Positions 1 through 6,179 of a DNA stretch of 16,835 bases are shown one piece after another. Position 1 is the first letter of the stretch; every line of letters begins with the position of its first letter. The notes under the pieces are model-generated. The model did not search any database and had not been told where the DNA came from. It worked only from the letters and a program-made list of their open reading frames with translations. The DNA is from Sulfurimonas sp. UBA6014. Lineage in GTDB: Bacteria > Campylobacterota > Campylobacteria > Campylobacterales > Sulfurimonadaceae. The position numbers and the translations under genes are program-made. The stretch lies in contig DJAA01000072.1 of assembly GCA_002428085.1 (NCBI GenBank), positions 34,231-51,065 on the forward strand, given 5' to 3'.

Positions 1-514
1 TTTTCCCTTTTTCGCCAGCATTATCAAGTGATTTTACAGTATTTTTATAATCTTTTATTTTGTAATACGCTTCACTCAAGTACAGATGCAGCTGAGTGAT
101 TTTTTCATCTCGAAGTGCTTGCACATCATACTTTGGGAGTGATGAGATTTTTTTAGGTTCAGAGTTACCAATTGAAAAGAGATATTTCTCTTTGGTTTGC
201 TTTACTGGAGCTTTAAACTCTTTTGTTTTTGTGGCTTCAATCGCTTTTTTATAGTTTATGATTGCATCTTCGTTGTTGTTGAGTTTTGATGCGACAACAC
301 CAGATAAGGTATAGAATTTTGCTGCATCATATGAAGCACTTTTCTTATCAACAAGTTTGAGTTCCTCTTGTGCTACATCGTATCTTGTATCATAAATCAT
401 CATGTTTGCCATTGCTAAGTGATCTACCTCAAAATTTTCCTCTTTAGAAAAAGATGAAATAGCAAAAATTGACATGGTCAGTATGATTGATATTGTTTTT
501 TTAAGACTCAACAT
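1..514 (-). CDS. Periplasmic TPR protein of TonB2-type cluster (3' end cut by window edge)
   Basis: This gene encodes an exported tetratricopeptide-repeat protein. Only about 171 N-terminal residues are in the window; the C-terminus lies beyond base 1. Residues 1-23 form a signal peptide (basic start MLSLKKT, then a hydrophobic stretch, then SFSK). TPR-like helical pairs follow at roughly residues 33-60, 65-95 (A-x-K-L-N-N-N-E-D-A-I-x-x-Y-K-K-A-I pattern) and 140-170. The ATG at 514 is chosen because GTGAGG lies 6 bases upstream and an in-frame TGA lies further upstream. It is the last visible gene of the DUF3450-TtpC-ExbB-ExbD-TonB operon, 47 bases after tonB. In the Vibrio TonB2 cluster a TPR protein holds the same place, so an accessory role in TonB-dependent transport is inferred. 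The TPR fold is fairly clear; the exact role is not. Confidence 0.82.
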   Translation of the reverse strand, partial: MLSLKKTISIILTMSIFAISSFSKEENFEVDHLAMANMMIYDTRYDVAQEELKLVDKKSASYDAAKFYTLSGVVASKLNNNEDAIINYKKAIEATKTKEFKAPVKQTKEKYLFSIGNSEPKKISSLPKYDVQALRDEKITQLHLYLSEAYYKIKDYKNTVKSLDNAGEKGK

Positions 515-561
515 TAAGTGCCTCACTGTATTGAACTTTAGATCTTGTCATTTTCATCTTC

Positions 562-1191
562 CTAGTTAAATCGTACTTTTTGTTTAGCCCATACTTTTAC
601 AGGTTTGCCTTTATATTTCGCAGGACTAAATCGCCAGCTACGAACCCCATTCAAAACAACTGCATCAAAAACTTCAGGAGGTTGTGATTCTAAGATTTTA
701 GCGATTTCAACTGTTCCGTCTTTGGCTATAAGGAGGTTTACTGTTACGTATCCTTTTGCTCCATTTGCACCCTCAGGGTACTCAATAGCGACTCTTGATT
801 CTACTCTTGGCTTGGAGTCTACAGCACCTTCACTCATGACAGCATCTTCAGCGATGTCTTCAAGTAAACTTGTGCTATCGCCCACGATATCTGTGGTTGC
901 AAATTCTGGTATATTCATAGCTACACCATTAAGCATGGCACCTAAATCAGGCATTGGAGCTTTTGGAGTTGCTTGTTTTGGCTTAGGATTTGGCTTAGGT
1001 TTTGGCTTCTCTGTAGTTTGTTGTTTTTTTTCTGTTTTTATTTGTCTTAGAGGATTTTTTTCAACTACTTCTCTTTTTTCTACACTTTTATTAAAAGAGA
1101 TAACTAATACAACCATTAGTAATCCGCCCAAAACCATTGAAAAAAGAGCGAATGGTGCCTTCCCTTTATGGTTATATTTTTCTCTTTGCAT
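562..1191 (-). CDS. tonB: TonB energy transducer (short, TonB2-like)
   Basis: TonB couples the inner-membrane proton motive force, harvested by ExbB/ExbD, to outer-membrane TonB-dependent receptors. The 209-residue protein has a short cytoplasmic N-terminus, one membrane anchor (about residues 14-33), a Pro/Lys-rich linker (EKPKPKPNPKPK, about 61-72) and a C-terminal TonB domain (about 125-209). That domain carries the typical YP...GxVxVxxxIxxDGxV pattern and ends in a R-S-W-R-F-x-P-A segment. Its length is close to that of Vibrio TonB2 and shorter than E. coli TonB, mainly because the linker is short. It starts 3 bases after the exbD stop codon, so translation is probably coupled. No TonB-dependent receptor gene lies in the window, so the substrate cannot be read from the sequence. 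Confidence 0.92.
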   Translation of the reverse strand: MQREKYNHKGKAPFALFSMVLGGLLMVVLVISFNKSVEKREVVEKNPLRQIKTEKKQQTTEKPKPKPNPKPKQATPKAPMPDLGAMLNGVAMNIPEFATTDIVGDSTSLLEDIAEDAVMSEGAVDSKPRVESRVAIEYPEGANGAKGYVTVNLLIAKDGTVEIAKILESQPPEVFDAVVLNGVRSWRFSPAKYKGKPVKVWAKQKVRFN

Positions 1192-1194
1192 AAC

Positions 1195-1602
1195 TTATTG
1201 TCCCATCTCTTTTGTGGTTGAAACGGCTACATCTTTAGCACCACTCATTCTGCATTCATCGATTACATCTATAAGACTATTTACAGGTATTTCACCATCT
1301 GAAACAACTAAAACAGATTTTTCATCGGAACTTCTGAGAATATCTCTGAGTTTACTTTGAATCGCCCAAACTTTTACACTTTGATTGTCGATGTAAATCT
1401 CACCTGTGTTATCTATGTACACACGGATAACTTTTGTAGATGCAGTTGATGCTGAAGCCGCTGAGGGACGATCTAAATCAAGTTTCATATCTTTAACGAA
1501 TGTTGTTGTAACCATAAAAAAGATTAGCAAGATAAAAACCATATCAATGAGTGGTGATACATCTATATTGTCAACATTTTGACTTTTTTGCTTAAATCTC
1601 AT
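1195..1602 (-). CDS. exbD: ExbD biopolymer transport protein
   Basis: ExbD forms the proton-conducting core of the TonB motor with the ExbB pentamer. The 135-residue protein has a short cytoplasmic tail, one transmembrane helix (about residues 16-35, SPLIDMVFILLIFFMV) and a periplasmic domain. Asp20 inside the helix matches the essential membrane Asp of ExbD/TolR proteins. The start codon lies inside the end of exbB (11-base overlap), with AAGGAAG just upstream of the ATG, so the two are translationally coupled. TolR is the main alternative by homology, but the adjacent tonB gene and the lack of tolA, tolB or pal favour ExbD. Confidence 0.93.
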   Translation of the reverse strand: MRFKQKSQNVDNIDVSPLIDMVFILLIFFMVTTTFVKDMKLDLDRPSAASASTASTKVIRVYIDNTGEIYIDNQSVKVWAIQSKLRDILRSSDEKSVLVVSDGEIPVNSLIDVIDECRMSGAKDVAVSTTKEMGQ

Positions 1603-2215
1603 GAACTTCCTTTGTACTTATGATATCTGTAATTTGCTCAAATTCTAAGGCAAATCTCTCTTCTTTTCTGTCTAGTATTTTTCCTAATATTAACCCTGGA
1701 ACTGCAACAACAAGTCCAAGTTCTGTGGTAAAGAGTGCCTTAGAGATTCCACCTGATATACTTGTTCCTTGTGAAAACATAGAGCTCGATTGAAGAGCAT
1801 CGAAAGTATCTATCATCCCCATGACAGTCCCAAGAAGCCCTATGAGTGGAGCTAAAACAACTATTGTTTTGATAAGTACAGAATACTGTTTTACTGATGC
1901 TGCATAAGGAAAAAGGGCATCAGTTATATAGTCTCTTGGTTTTTTGTTTATAGCTCTAGCCTCTTTTGCAACCTCAAGCGCATCTGCAATGGCAAAATCT
2001 AACATGCCTTTAAATTCTTTTTCTGAGCCTCTCTCTTCATGTTTTTCGATAAGTCTTCTTACGTTTCCATTTGTACCACGTCTAAGGGCAAAATATCTAT
2101 AGCCTAATCCATACCAAAGCATTAAATTGAGTACAAAAAGAACCCACATAACACTACCACCGGCATTCATAAAAAATACGAATTGGTCTAAGTAGCCAAG
2201 GATTATTGTGCTCAT
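1592..2215 (-). CDS. exbB: ExbB/TolQ/MotA-family proton channel protein (ExbB)
   Basis: This is the smaller of two ExbB-family proteins in the operon and probably forms the pentameric channel around ExbD. The 207 residues give three membrane helices at about 18-40, 112-135 and 158-180. The family signature A-P-L-I-G-L-L-G-T-V-x-G-M-I spans residues 122-135, and the SGGISKALFTTELGLVVAVPG segment follows in TM3. A cytoplasmic loop of about 70 residues separates TM1 and TM2, as in ExbB. The ATG overlaps the stop codon of the upstream TtpC-like gene by one base (TAATG), which suggests re-initiation. In Vibrio TonB2 systems the equivalent is ExbB2, which works together with TtpC. Confidence 0.92.
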   Translation of the reverse strand: MSTIILGYLDQFVFFMNAGGSVMWVLFVLNLMLWYGLGYRYFALRRGTNGNVRRLIEKHEERGSEKEFKGMLDFAIADALEVAKEARAINKKPRDYITDALFPYAASVKQYSVLIKTIVVLAPLIGLLGTVMGMIDTFDALQSSSMFSQGTSISGGISKALFTTELGLVVAVPGLILGKILDRKEERFALEFEQITDIISTKEVHEI

Positions 2216-3531
2216 TATGCTCTGTTTTTCTCAAATAAATTGACAATATGAAGAGCACTTTGTTCCATAGAGTCTTTAATATTTTGAGCCCATCCGCTTA
2301 ATAAATTCCCTAGTAAAAGTAAAGGAATAGCTACTATAAGACCAAACTCTGTAGTTACAAGAGCTTCAGAAATACCACCTGATAATAACTTTGGATCGCT
2401 TGTTCCATGTGTCGTAATAACATCAAAAGTAGCAATCATACCCGTAACCGTACCAAGAAGACCAAGAAGTGGACCAACTGCAGCGATGACCAATATAAAA
2501 CTACCAAATCTGTCAAGAGATGTACTTTCGTTTAGGATACTCTCCATAACAATATCTTCAACGTGGTCTCTGTCTTTATCGATACTTCTAAGTGTTGCTT
2601 TTATAACTCTTGCGGTTGAGCCTTCAAAGTTTTTGACAGCTTCTAATGCTTCATGCCCTTTGCCAGATTCTACCTTTTCAATAACGATATTTGTGATTTT
2701 GTTTACGTTTGAGCCCGCTCTTGCAAGAAATAATGCTCTTAAAAGGACAAGTAAAACGCCAAGACCGCCAAGCCACAGGATGATATAGCCAATAGTGCCA
2801 CCCGCTTTAAGTGTGTCATCAAATGTTTTTTCTTTAATATAATCAGCCTCTTTATCCAAGTTTTCATAAACAAAAATATTTAAATTTTTAGTTTGTGTAC
2901 CAGAGCTGAGTGCTTTTGCATCTTGTTCTGAAGGCATATTCCATAATTTGTATTCCCCATTTCCAGCTGGTGCAAGAGCGCCTGAGCCTTTTGGAGAGAG
3001 ACCATACGCAGCAATATTTCCAACTTTGATGATTTCACCCTCAGCGATAGCTCCGCTTGGCAAATAGAATTTGCCTGACATTGTTTGTACGCTTGAGAGT
3101 GTGTTGTAGACTTTTGCAGCATCAAAAAACGCATTTTTTAAAGTCTCTTCTTGCTTTGTACTATCAGTGTTATTGACAGTAATATTATATTCTTCAAGGG
3201 CTAGTTTTGCTTGTGAGATGATATTTTCAAGCAGCTCTTTGTTAGATGTTTTGTCTGAGAATATTTTAGTATTTTCTTCGATTTTTGTCTCTAAGTTTTT
3301 TTCTTCTTCTGTTAGTTTGACATACTTGTTTTGTAGAGCATCAACTTGTGATGTTGCTTTTAAAATTTCTGCAGCATTCTCTTTTGTCTCTTTGTTGATT
3401 CTACTTTGAAGCTCAGTTTTTTGAGCTTTTAGAAATGTATACTCTTTCTTATAGGCATCTGAGAGTTCATCAGCAACCAAACTTGAAAACGAAAAAACGA
3501 GAGCAATAAGCAATAGATGAAATTTTTTCAT
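2215..3531 (-). CDS. TtpC-like MotA/TolQ/ExbB-family protein with large periplasmic N-terminus
   Basis: This is a second ExbB-family protein, much longer than ExbB (438 residues). Order of parts: signal peptide 1-20 (cleavage near LVA|DE); Lys/Glu-rich coiled coil about 22-130; a Gly-rich beta-type periplasmic segment about 150-225; TM1 about 246-268; a cytoplasmic region; TM2 about 344-366 with G-P-L-L-G-L-L-G-T-V-T-G-M-I; TM3 about 390-411 with SGGISEALVTTEFGL. This architecture is that of TtpC, required in Vibrio TonB2 systems, where the extra periplasmic part is thought to bridge to the outer membrane or TonB. It starts at a one-base overlap with the DUF3450 stop codon. The family match is clear; the equivalence to TtpC rests on architecture plus gene order. 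Confidence 0.9.
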   Translation of the reverse strand: MKKFHLLLIALVFSFSSLVADELSDAYKKEYTFLKAQKTELQSRINKETKENAAEILKATSQVDALQNKYVKLTEEEKNLETKIEENTKIFSDKTSNKELLENIISQAKLALEEYNITVNNTDSTKQEETLKNAFFDAAKVYNTLSSVQTMSGKFYLPSGAIAEGEIIKVGNIAAYGLSPKGSGALAPAGNGEYKLWNMPSEQDAKALSSGTQTKNLNIFVYENLDKEADYIKEKTFDDTLKAGGTIGYIILWLGGLGVLLVLLRALFLARAGSNVNKITNIVIEKVESGKGHEALEAVKNFEGSTARVIKATLRSIDKDRDHVEDIVMESILNESTSLDRFGSFILVIAAVGPLLGLLGTVTGMIATFDVITTHGTSDPKLLSGGISEALVTTEFGLIVAIPLLLLGNLLSGWAQNIKDSMEQSALHIVNLFEKNRA

Positions 3532-4304
3532 TATTTAACCTCCGACAGGACTAAAGCATTAGGTAGAGTAAAGAAGCCAGTTCTTATATTTTTTTGTAAG
3601 GCATCAAAGAGAATGGTAATGTTTTTTATATCATCAGGATCTGTGATGACTTTATAACTAAAAGTTGTTCCATCTTTTATGACATGTCCAACTTGATTGT
3701 CTGGAGTTGAGAAAAACATCATGACTGAACCAATTTTAGCAACTTTAGCTAAGACTTTTTTTCCATCAACAGTGATTTGTTGTTTAAAAAGACCAATCTC
3801 TTTCGTGACTCTTATGCAATCATCATAGTTTGCCCAGACAAGCGCAAGTGCTTTTTCTTGACTGATTGCGTTCTCTTTGAGTTGTTCTCTGATTTTGTTG
3901 ATAGCCTCAATTCGCTCTTCTATTTTAAAAGGAAAACCACTCTTGATATTGTTCTCAAGAGTGCTCATGACCTCCTCAAGAAGAGGTTTTAGATTGGTAT
4001 TTTCAGAATTTTTAGTGGCAATCTTTGCTTGAATTTCTTGGAGTTGATTTTTTGCAAGTTTAATTGCTGTCTCTTGTCTGTTGATTTGTGCTTCAGTGTC
4101 TGCACTTTGCATAGCAAGTGATTTCATTTGATACTTATAAGCTTCTTGATTTTCATCTATCTTTGTGTACAACGATTCAACATCGGCACGAAGGGTCATG
4201 ATAGATTTTATAATCTCTTCATCGTTTTGCGCCAATGCAGAGGTTGAAAAAAGCGTAGCTGATAATGCTAATGAAAGCAATACTTTTTTATGATTGATAG
4301 TCAT
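3531..4304 (-). CDS. DUF3450 family exported coiled-coil protein
   Basis: This is the first gene of the TonB2-type operon. The 257-residue protein has a signal peptide (about 1-25, SALA|Q), a long Gln/Glu/Lys-rich coiled coil (about 28-105) and a mixed C-terminal domain containing KVAKIGSVMMFFSTPDN and GHVIKDG. It resembles DUF3450, a family regularly found directly upstream of TtpC-type ExbB genes. The function is not established here; a periplasmic partner of the TtpC coiled coil is a plausible inference. The ATG has GGAG five bases upstream. The leader region holds a candidate regulated promoter (listed separately). Confidence 0.85.
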   Translation of the reverse strand: MTINHKKVLLSLALSATLFSTSALAQNDEEIIKSIMTLRADVESLYTKIDENQEAYKYQMKSLAMQSADTEAQINRQETAIKLAKNQLQEIQAKIATKNSENTNLKPLLEEVMSTLENNIKSGFPFKIEERIEAINKIREQLKENAISQEKALALVWANYDDCIRVTKEIGLFKQQITVDGKKVLAKVAKIGSVMMFFSTPDNQVGHVIKDGTTFSYKVITDPDDIKNITILFDALQKNIRTGFFTLPNALVLSEVK

Positions 4305-4332
4305 CGTTTCTCCGTAGGAAATAATTTTGGCT

Positions 4333-4364
4333 ATTCTAGTTGTAGTTTATTACATGAAGGAAAC
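4333..4364 (-). promoter_or_regulatory. Candidate response-regulator promoter of the TonB2-type operon
   Basis: Read on the minus strand: GTTTC (4364-4360), 6 bases, GTAAT (4353-4349), 10 bases, then TAGAAT (4338-4333) as a -10-like hexamer about 29 bases before the DUF3450 start codon. The two pentamers have an 11-bp period. The spacing from the last pentamer to the -10 equals that in the stronger four-unit site upstream of the lipoprotein gene. There is no TTGACA-like -35, as expected for an activator-dependent promoter, although Campylobacterota promoters often lack one anyway. With only two units this alone could be chance; the matched geometry raises it. Confidence 0.45.
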
Positions 4365-4417
4365 ATATTCGGCATGGTTTTTTAAGAGATTTTAAGTGTA
4401 AATTGGGATAAGAAGTT

Positions 4418-4448
4418 TGAAGTAAGAGCGCTTGCGCGTCTTACTTCA
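4418..4448 (-). terminator. Hairpin downstream of lipoprotein gene (probable terminator)
   Basis: A perfect 10-bp inverted repeat (4418-4427 with 4439-4448, TGAAGTAAGA / TCTTACTTCA) encloses a nested GCGC/GCGC stem. It starts 18 bases after the lipoprotein stop codon. On the transcribed strand it is followed by AAACTTCTT rather than a clean T-run, so Rho-independent termination is likely but may be leaky. It separates the lipoprotein gene from the DUF3450-TonB operon. Confidence 0.6.
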
Positions 4449-4465
4449 GTTGTAGAGAGCGTTAC

Positions 4466-5815
4466 TTATTGAGCATCAAAAATAGCTTTCATTGCAGCAT
4501 CAGCAGTGCCTGTAGGAAGAGGGTGGCCTTGAGCATCAAGTGTGCTTTTTACGAATTGAGTACCAGCGAAAGATCCGTCTATTGTTACATTCTCAAAAGA
4601 GATATTAGCTACATTAGGCGTACCTGTAGTGAGAAATGTACCATAAGCATAAGTATCAGGAAGATTGTTTGTGATTACAACGTTTTTAAAGTGACCACCG
4701 ATACCATCTTTTTTGAAGTAAATAACACCTTCAGTAGCAGAAGCGTTCATAGTGATACTTAAGTCTTCAAAAGTTGCAGCAGTAGTACCTGACATTTCCA
4801 TACCAGCATTCGTAGTACCAGATGCAACTATTGTTAAGTTTTTAACAGTTCCAGAGTAACCATCATCAATATCGAAGTTGTCATCAGTACACTCTGAAAG
4901 GTTAATATTTGTTAAGTTAACAGTACCACCCCAAAGTTCAATACAGTCATCATCTGACTTATTTACAGTGATATTTTCAACTTTTGTACCAGAACCAACA
5001 CCAACCATTGAAAGACCATTGATTTCTTTGTCAACTTCCATAGTAATACCAGAGTTTAGAATGTGTACATAAGTAAGAATCCCTGAGTTGTCTGCCATAT
5101 CTGTAGTCCCAGCAACAAAAGCAGGATTAACTTCGTATGGACCAACTTGCGTGTTACCAGCATTACCGATAATTGTTAAACCACCCCATTGACCAACAGC
5201 AGCAGTGCCACCGTTATGAGCTATTTCAGATGTAAAAATAATAGGCTCAGTTGCAGTACCAGCAGCATAAATTTTAGAACCTTTATCGATAATCATAAAA
5301 CTTGCTAAAGCACCAGTACCGTTTTTACCAATAATAGTAGTACCAGCATCAATTTTTAAGCTTGCATTGTTTTTAACAGCTACTAAGCCATCAATCGTCC
5401 AAACTTTATCTTTTGTTAAATATGTGTTTGTAGTGATGTCACCACTAAGTATTGTGCTTGTAGGCGTGCTGTAAACGATTTCTTCATCTTGAACTATAAC
5501 AGTTCTAACAGCTGTTCCAACATTTCCTGCTGCATCGGTTGCAGACCAAGTATATGTATAAGAACCAAGTGTATTCGTGTCTACAGTTGAAGTGGCTGTT
5601 GGAGTTTTTACACCATCAACATCATCGATAGCAGTAGCACCTGCATCTGTGTATGTAGCACCTTGAAGTACTGTAACAGTAGAAGCTCCAACGAGTGTAA
5701 CTACAGGTTTTGTAGTATCTGCTGTAGTGCCACCACCACCGCTGTCTCCACAACCTGTGAATGTGATCATAGCTGCTACTAAAGCGCTAAGAACGATTTT
5801 TTTATTAAATTCCAT
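4466..5815 (-). CDS. Beta-helix-type surface lipoprotein with N-terminal Ig-like (DUF5011-type) domain
   Basis: The 449-residue predicted lipoprotein has a short signal peptide ending in the lipobox FTGC (Cys22), then a Gly/Ser/Thr linker. An Ig-like repeat (about 36-108) has the K-P-V-V-T-L-x-G and G-x-Y-T-Y-T-W-S-A-T-D-A-A-G-N marks of DUF5011/HYR-type domains. The remainder (about 120-430) is rich in Gly, Asn, Thr and short beta-strand repeats, as in right-handed parallel beta helices, and includes GQWGGLTIIG near 208-217. An Asp-rich stretch (S-D-D-D-C-I-E-L-W-G-G-T-V near 287-299, then T-D-D-N-F-D-I-D-D-G-Y near 310-320) could bind metal ions; Cys291 and Cys309 could form a disulfide. 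Similar proteins occur in marine bacteria and Bacteroidota, often mis-called multidrug transporters. Function unknown; a nutrient-binding or surface role beside the TonB operon is inference. GGAG lies 7 bases before the ATG. Confidence 0.8.
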   Translation of the reverse strand: MEFNKKIVLSALVAAMITFTGCGDSGGGGTTADTTKPVVTLVGASTVTVLQGATYTDAGATAIDDVDGVKTPTATSTVDTNTLGSYTYTWSATDAAGNVGTAVRTVIVQDEEIVYSTPTSTILSGDITTNTYLTKDKVWTIDGLVAVKNNASLKIDAGTTIIGKNGTGALASFMIIDKGSKIYAAGTATEPIIFTSEIAHNGGTAAVGQWGGLTIIGNAGNTQVGPYEVNPAFVAGTTDMADNSGILTYVHILNSGITMEVDKEINGLSMVGVGSGTKVENITVNKSDDDCIELWGGTVNLTNINLSECTDDNFDIDDGYSGTVKNLTIVASGTTNAGMEMSGTTAATFEDLSITMNASATEGVIYFKKDGIGGHFKNVVITNNLPDTYAYGTFLTTGTPNVANISFENVTIDGSFAGTQFVKSTLDAQGHPLPTGTADAAMKAIFDAQ

Positions 5816-5847
5816 TGAACTACTCCATTTAAATTTTTGTACGGGAC

Positions 5848-5901
5848 ATTGTAAAGCTCTTAAGTTACATGAGTGTTGCTAGTAGGTTACAAAATGGTAA
5901 C
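5848..5901 (-). promoter_or_regulatory. PhoB/OmpR-type direct-repeat operator and promoter of the lipoprotein gene
   Basis: Four pentamers start exactly 11 bp apart. On the plus strand they are GTTAC 5864-5868, GTTGC 5875-5879, GTTAC 5886-5890 and GTAAC 5897-5901; on the minus strand they read GTTAC, GTAAC, GCAAC, GTAAC towards the gene. Ten bases after the last one is TACAAT (5853-5848), a good -10 about 32 bases before the start codon. An 11-bp period of short direct repeats abutting a -10 with no -35 is the classical layout of PhoB-family activator sites, as in E. coli Pho boxes; as I recall, the Campylobacter pho box also has 5-mers of GTTTC type at this period. The regulator's identity is inference. 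Confidence 0.65.
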
Positions 5902-5966
5902 AAAATTTTAGTTCGCATAAATTATGACGCTATTAAGCCCAATATAATAGCTGTTTTTGGATAATC

Positions 5967-6159
5967 TAGATTGCTTCGCTTTGCTCGCAATGACAGCCAA
6001 TTCTTCCTCGCAATGACAGCCAATCCTTCTTCGCAATGACAGCCAATCCTTCCTCACAATAACGGTTAGTTGTGTTTCGCAATGATAGTTATTGAAAAGA
6101 AGCAATCGTCATTGCGAAGAAGCAGCTGTCATTGCGAGGAAGAATGACGAAGCAATCTA
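5967..6159. repeat. Palindromic intergenic repeat element with 23-bp tandem units
   Basis: The outer ends are a perfect 12-bp inverted repeat (5967-5978 with 6148-6159, TAGATTGCTTCG and its complement). A second perfect 14-bp inverted pair lies inside (5984-5997 with 6125-6138, CTCGCAATGACAGC and complement). The left half carries 23-bp direct repeats starting at 5986, 6009 and 6032, nearly identical, followed by decayed copies at 6055 and 6078. In the right half the complementary GTCATTGCG core recurs at 6108 and 6128. No transposase is present. It resembles the non-autonomous, CGCAATGAC-cored repeats scattered through many bacterial genomes. It fills most of the 364-base gene-free gap between the GspS-like stop and the lipoprotein start, and transcribed RNA would fold into a long hairpin that may also end transcription. 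Confidence 0.85.
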
Positions 6160-6179
6160 AAAAAGTCTACAATTAAATT

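Noticed and set aside
605..1360. Plus-strand open frame of 251 codons
   Set aside because: It lies wholly antisense to tonB and exbD, which have clear family motifs and coupled starts. Its translation is Ser/Thr/Phe-rich low-complexity text typical of a shadow frame.
4305..4465. Fur box upstream of the TonB operon
   Set aside because: I looked for a GATAATGATAATCATTATC-like palindrome and found none, so simple iron control is not supported by the sequence.
5986..6100. Tandem repeats considered as a CRISPR array
   Set aside because: The 23-bp units abut with no spacers and decay progressively, and no cas gene is present.
5908..6105. Minus-strand open frame of 65 codons
   Set aside because: It is mostly a translation of the palindromic repeat (repeated C-H-C-E-E and similar), and it runs through the direct-repeat operator. 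This kind of frame is a known annotation artefact of such repeats.
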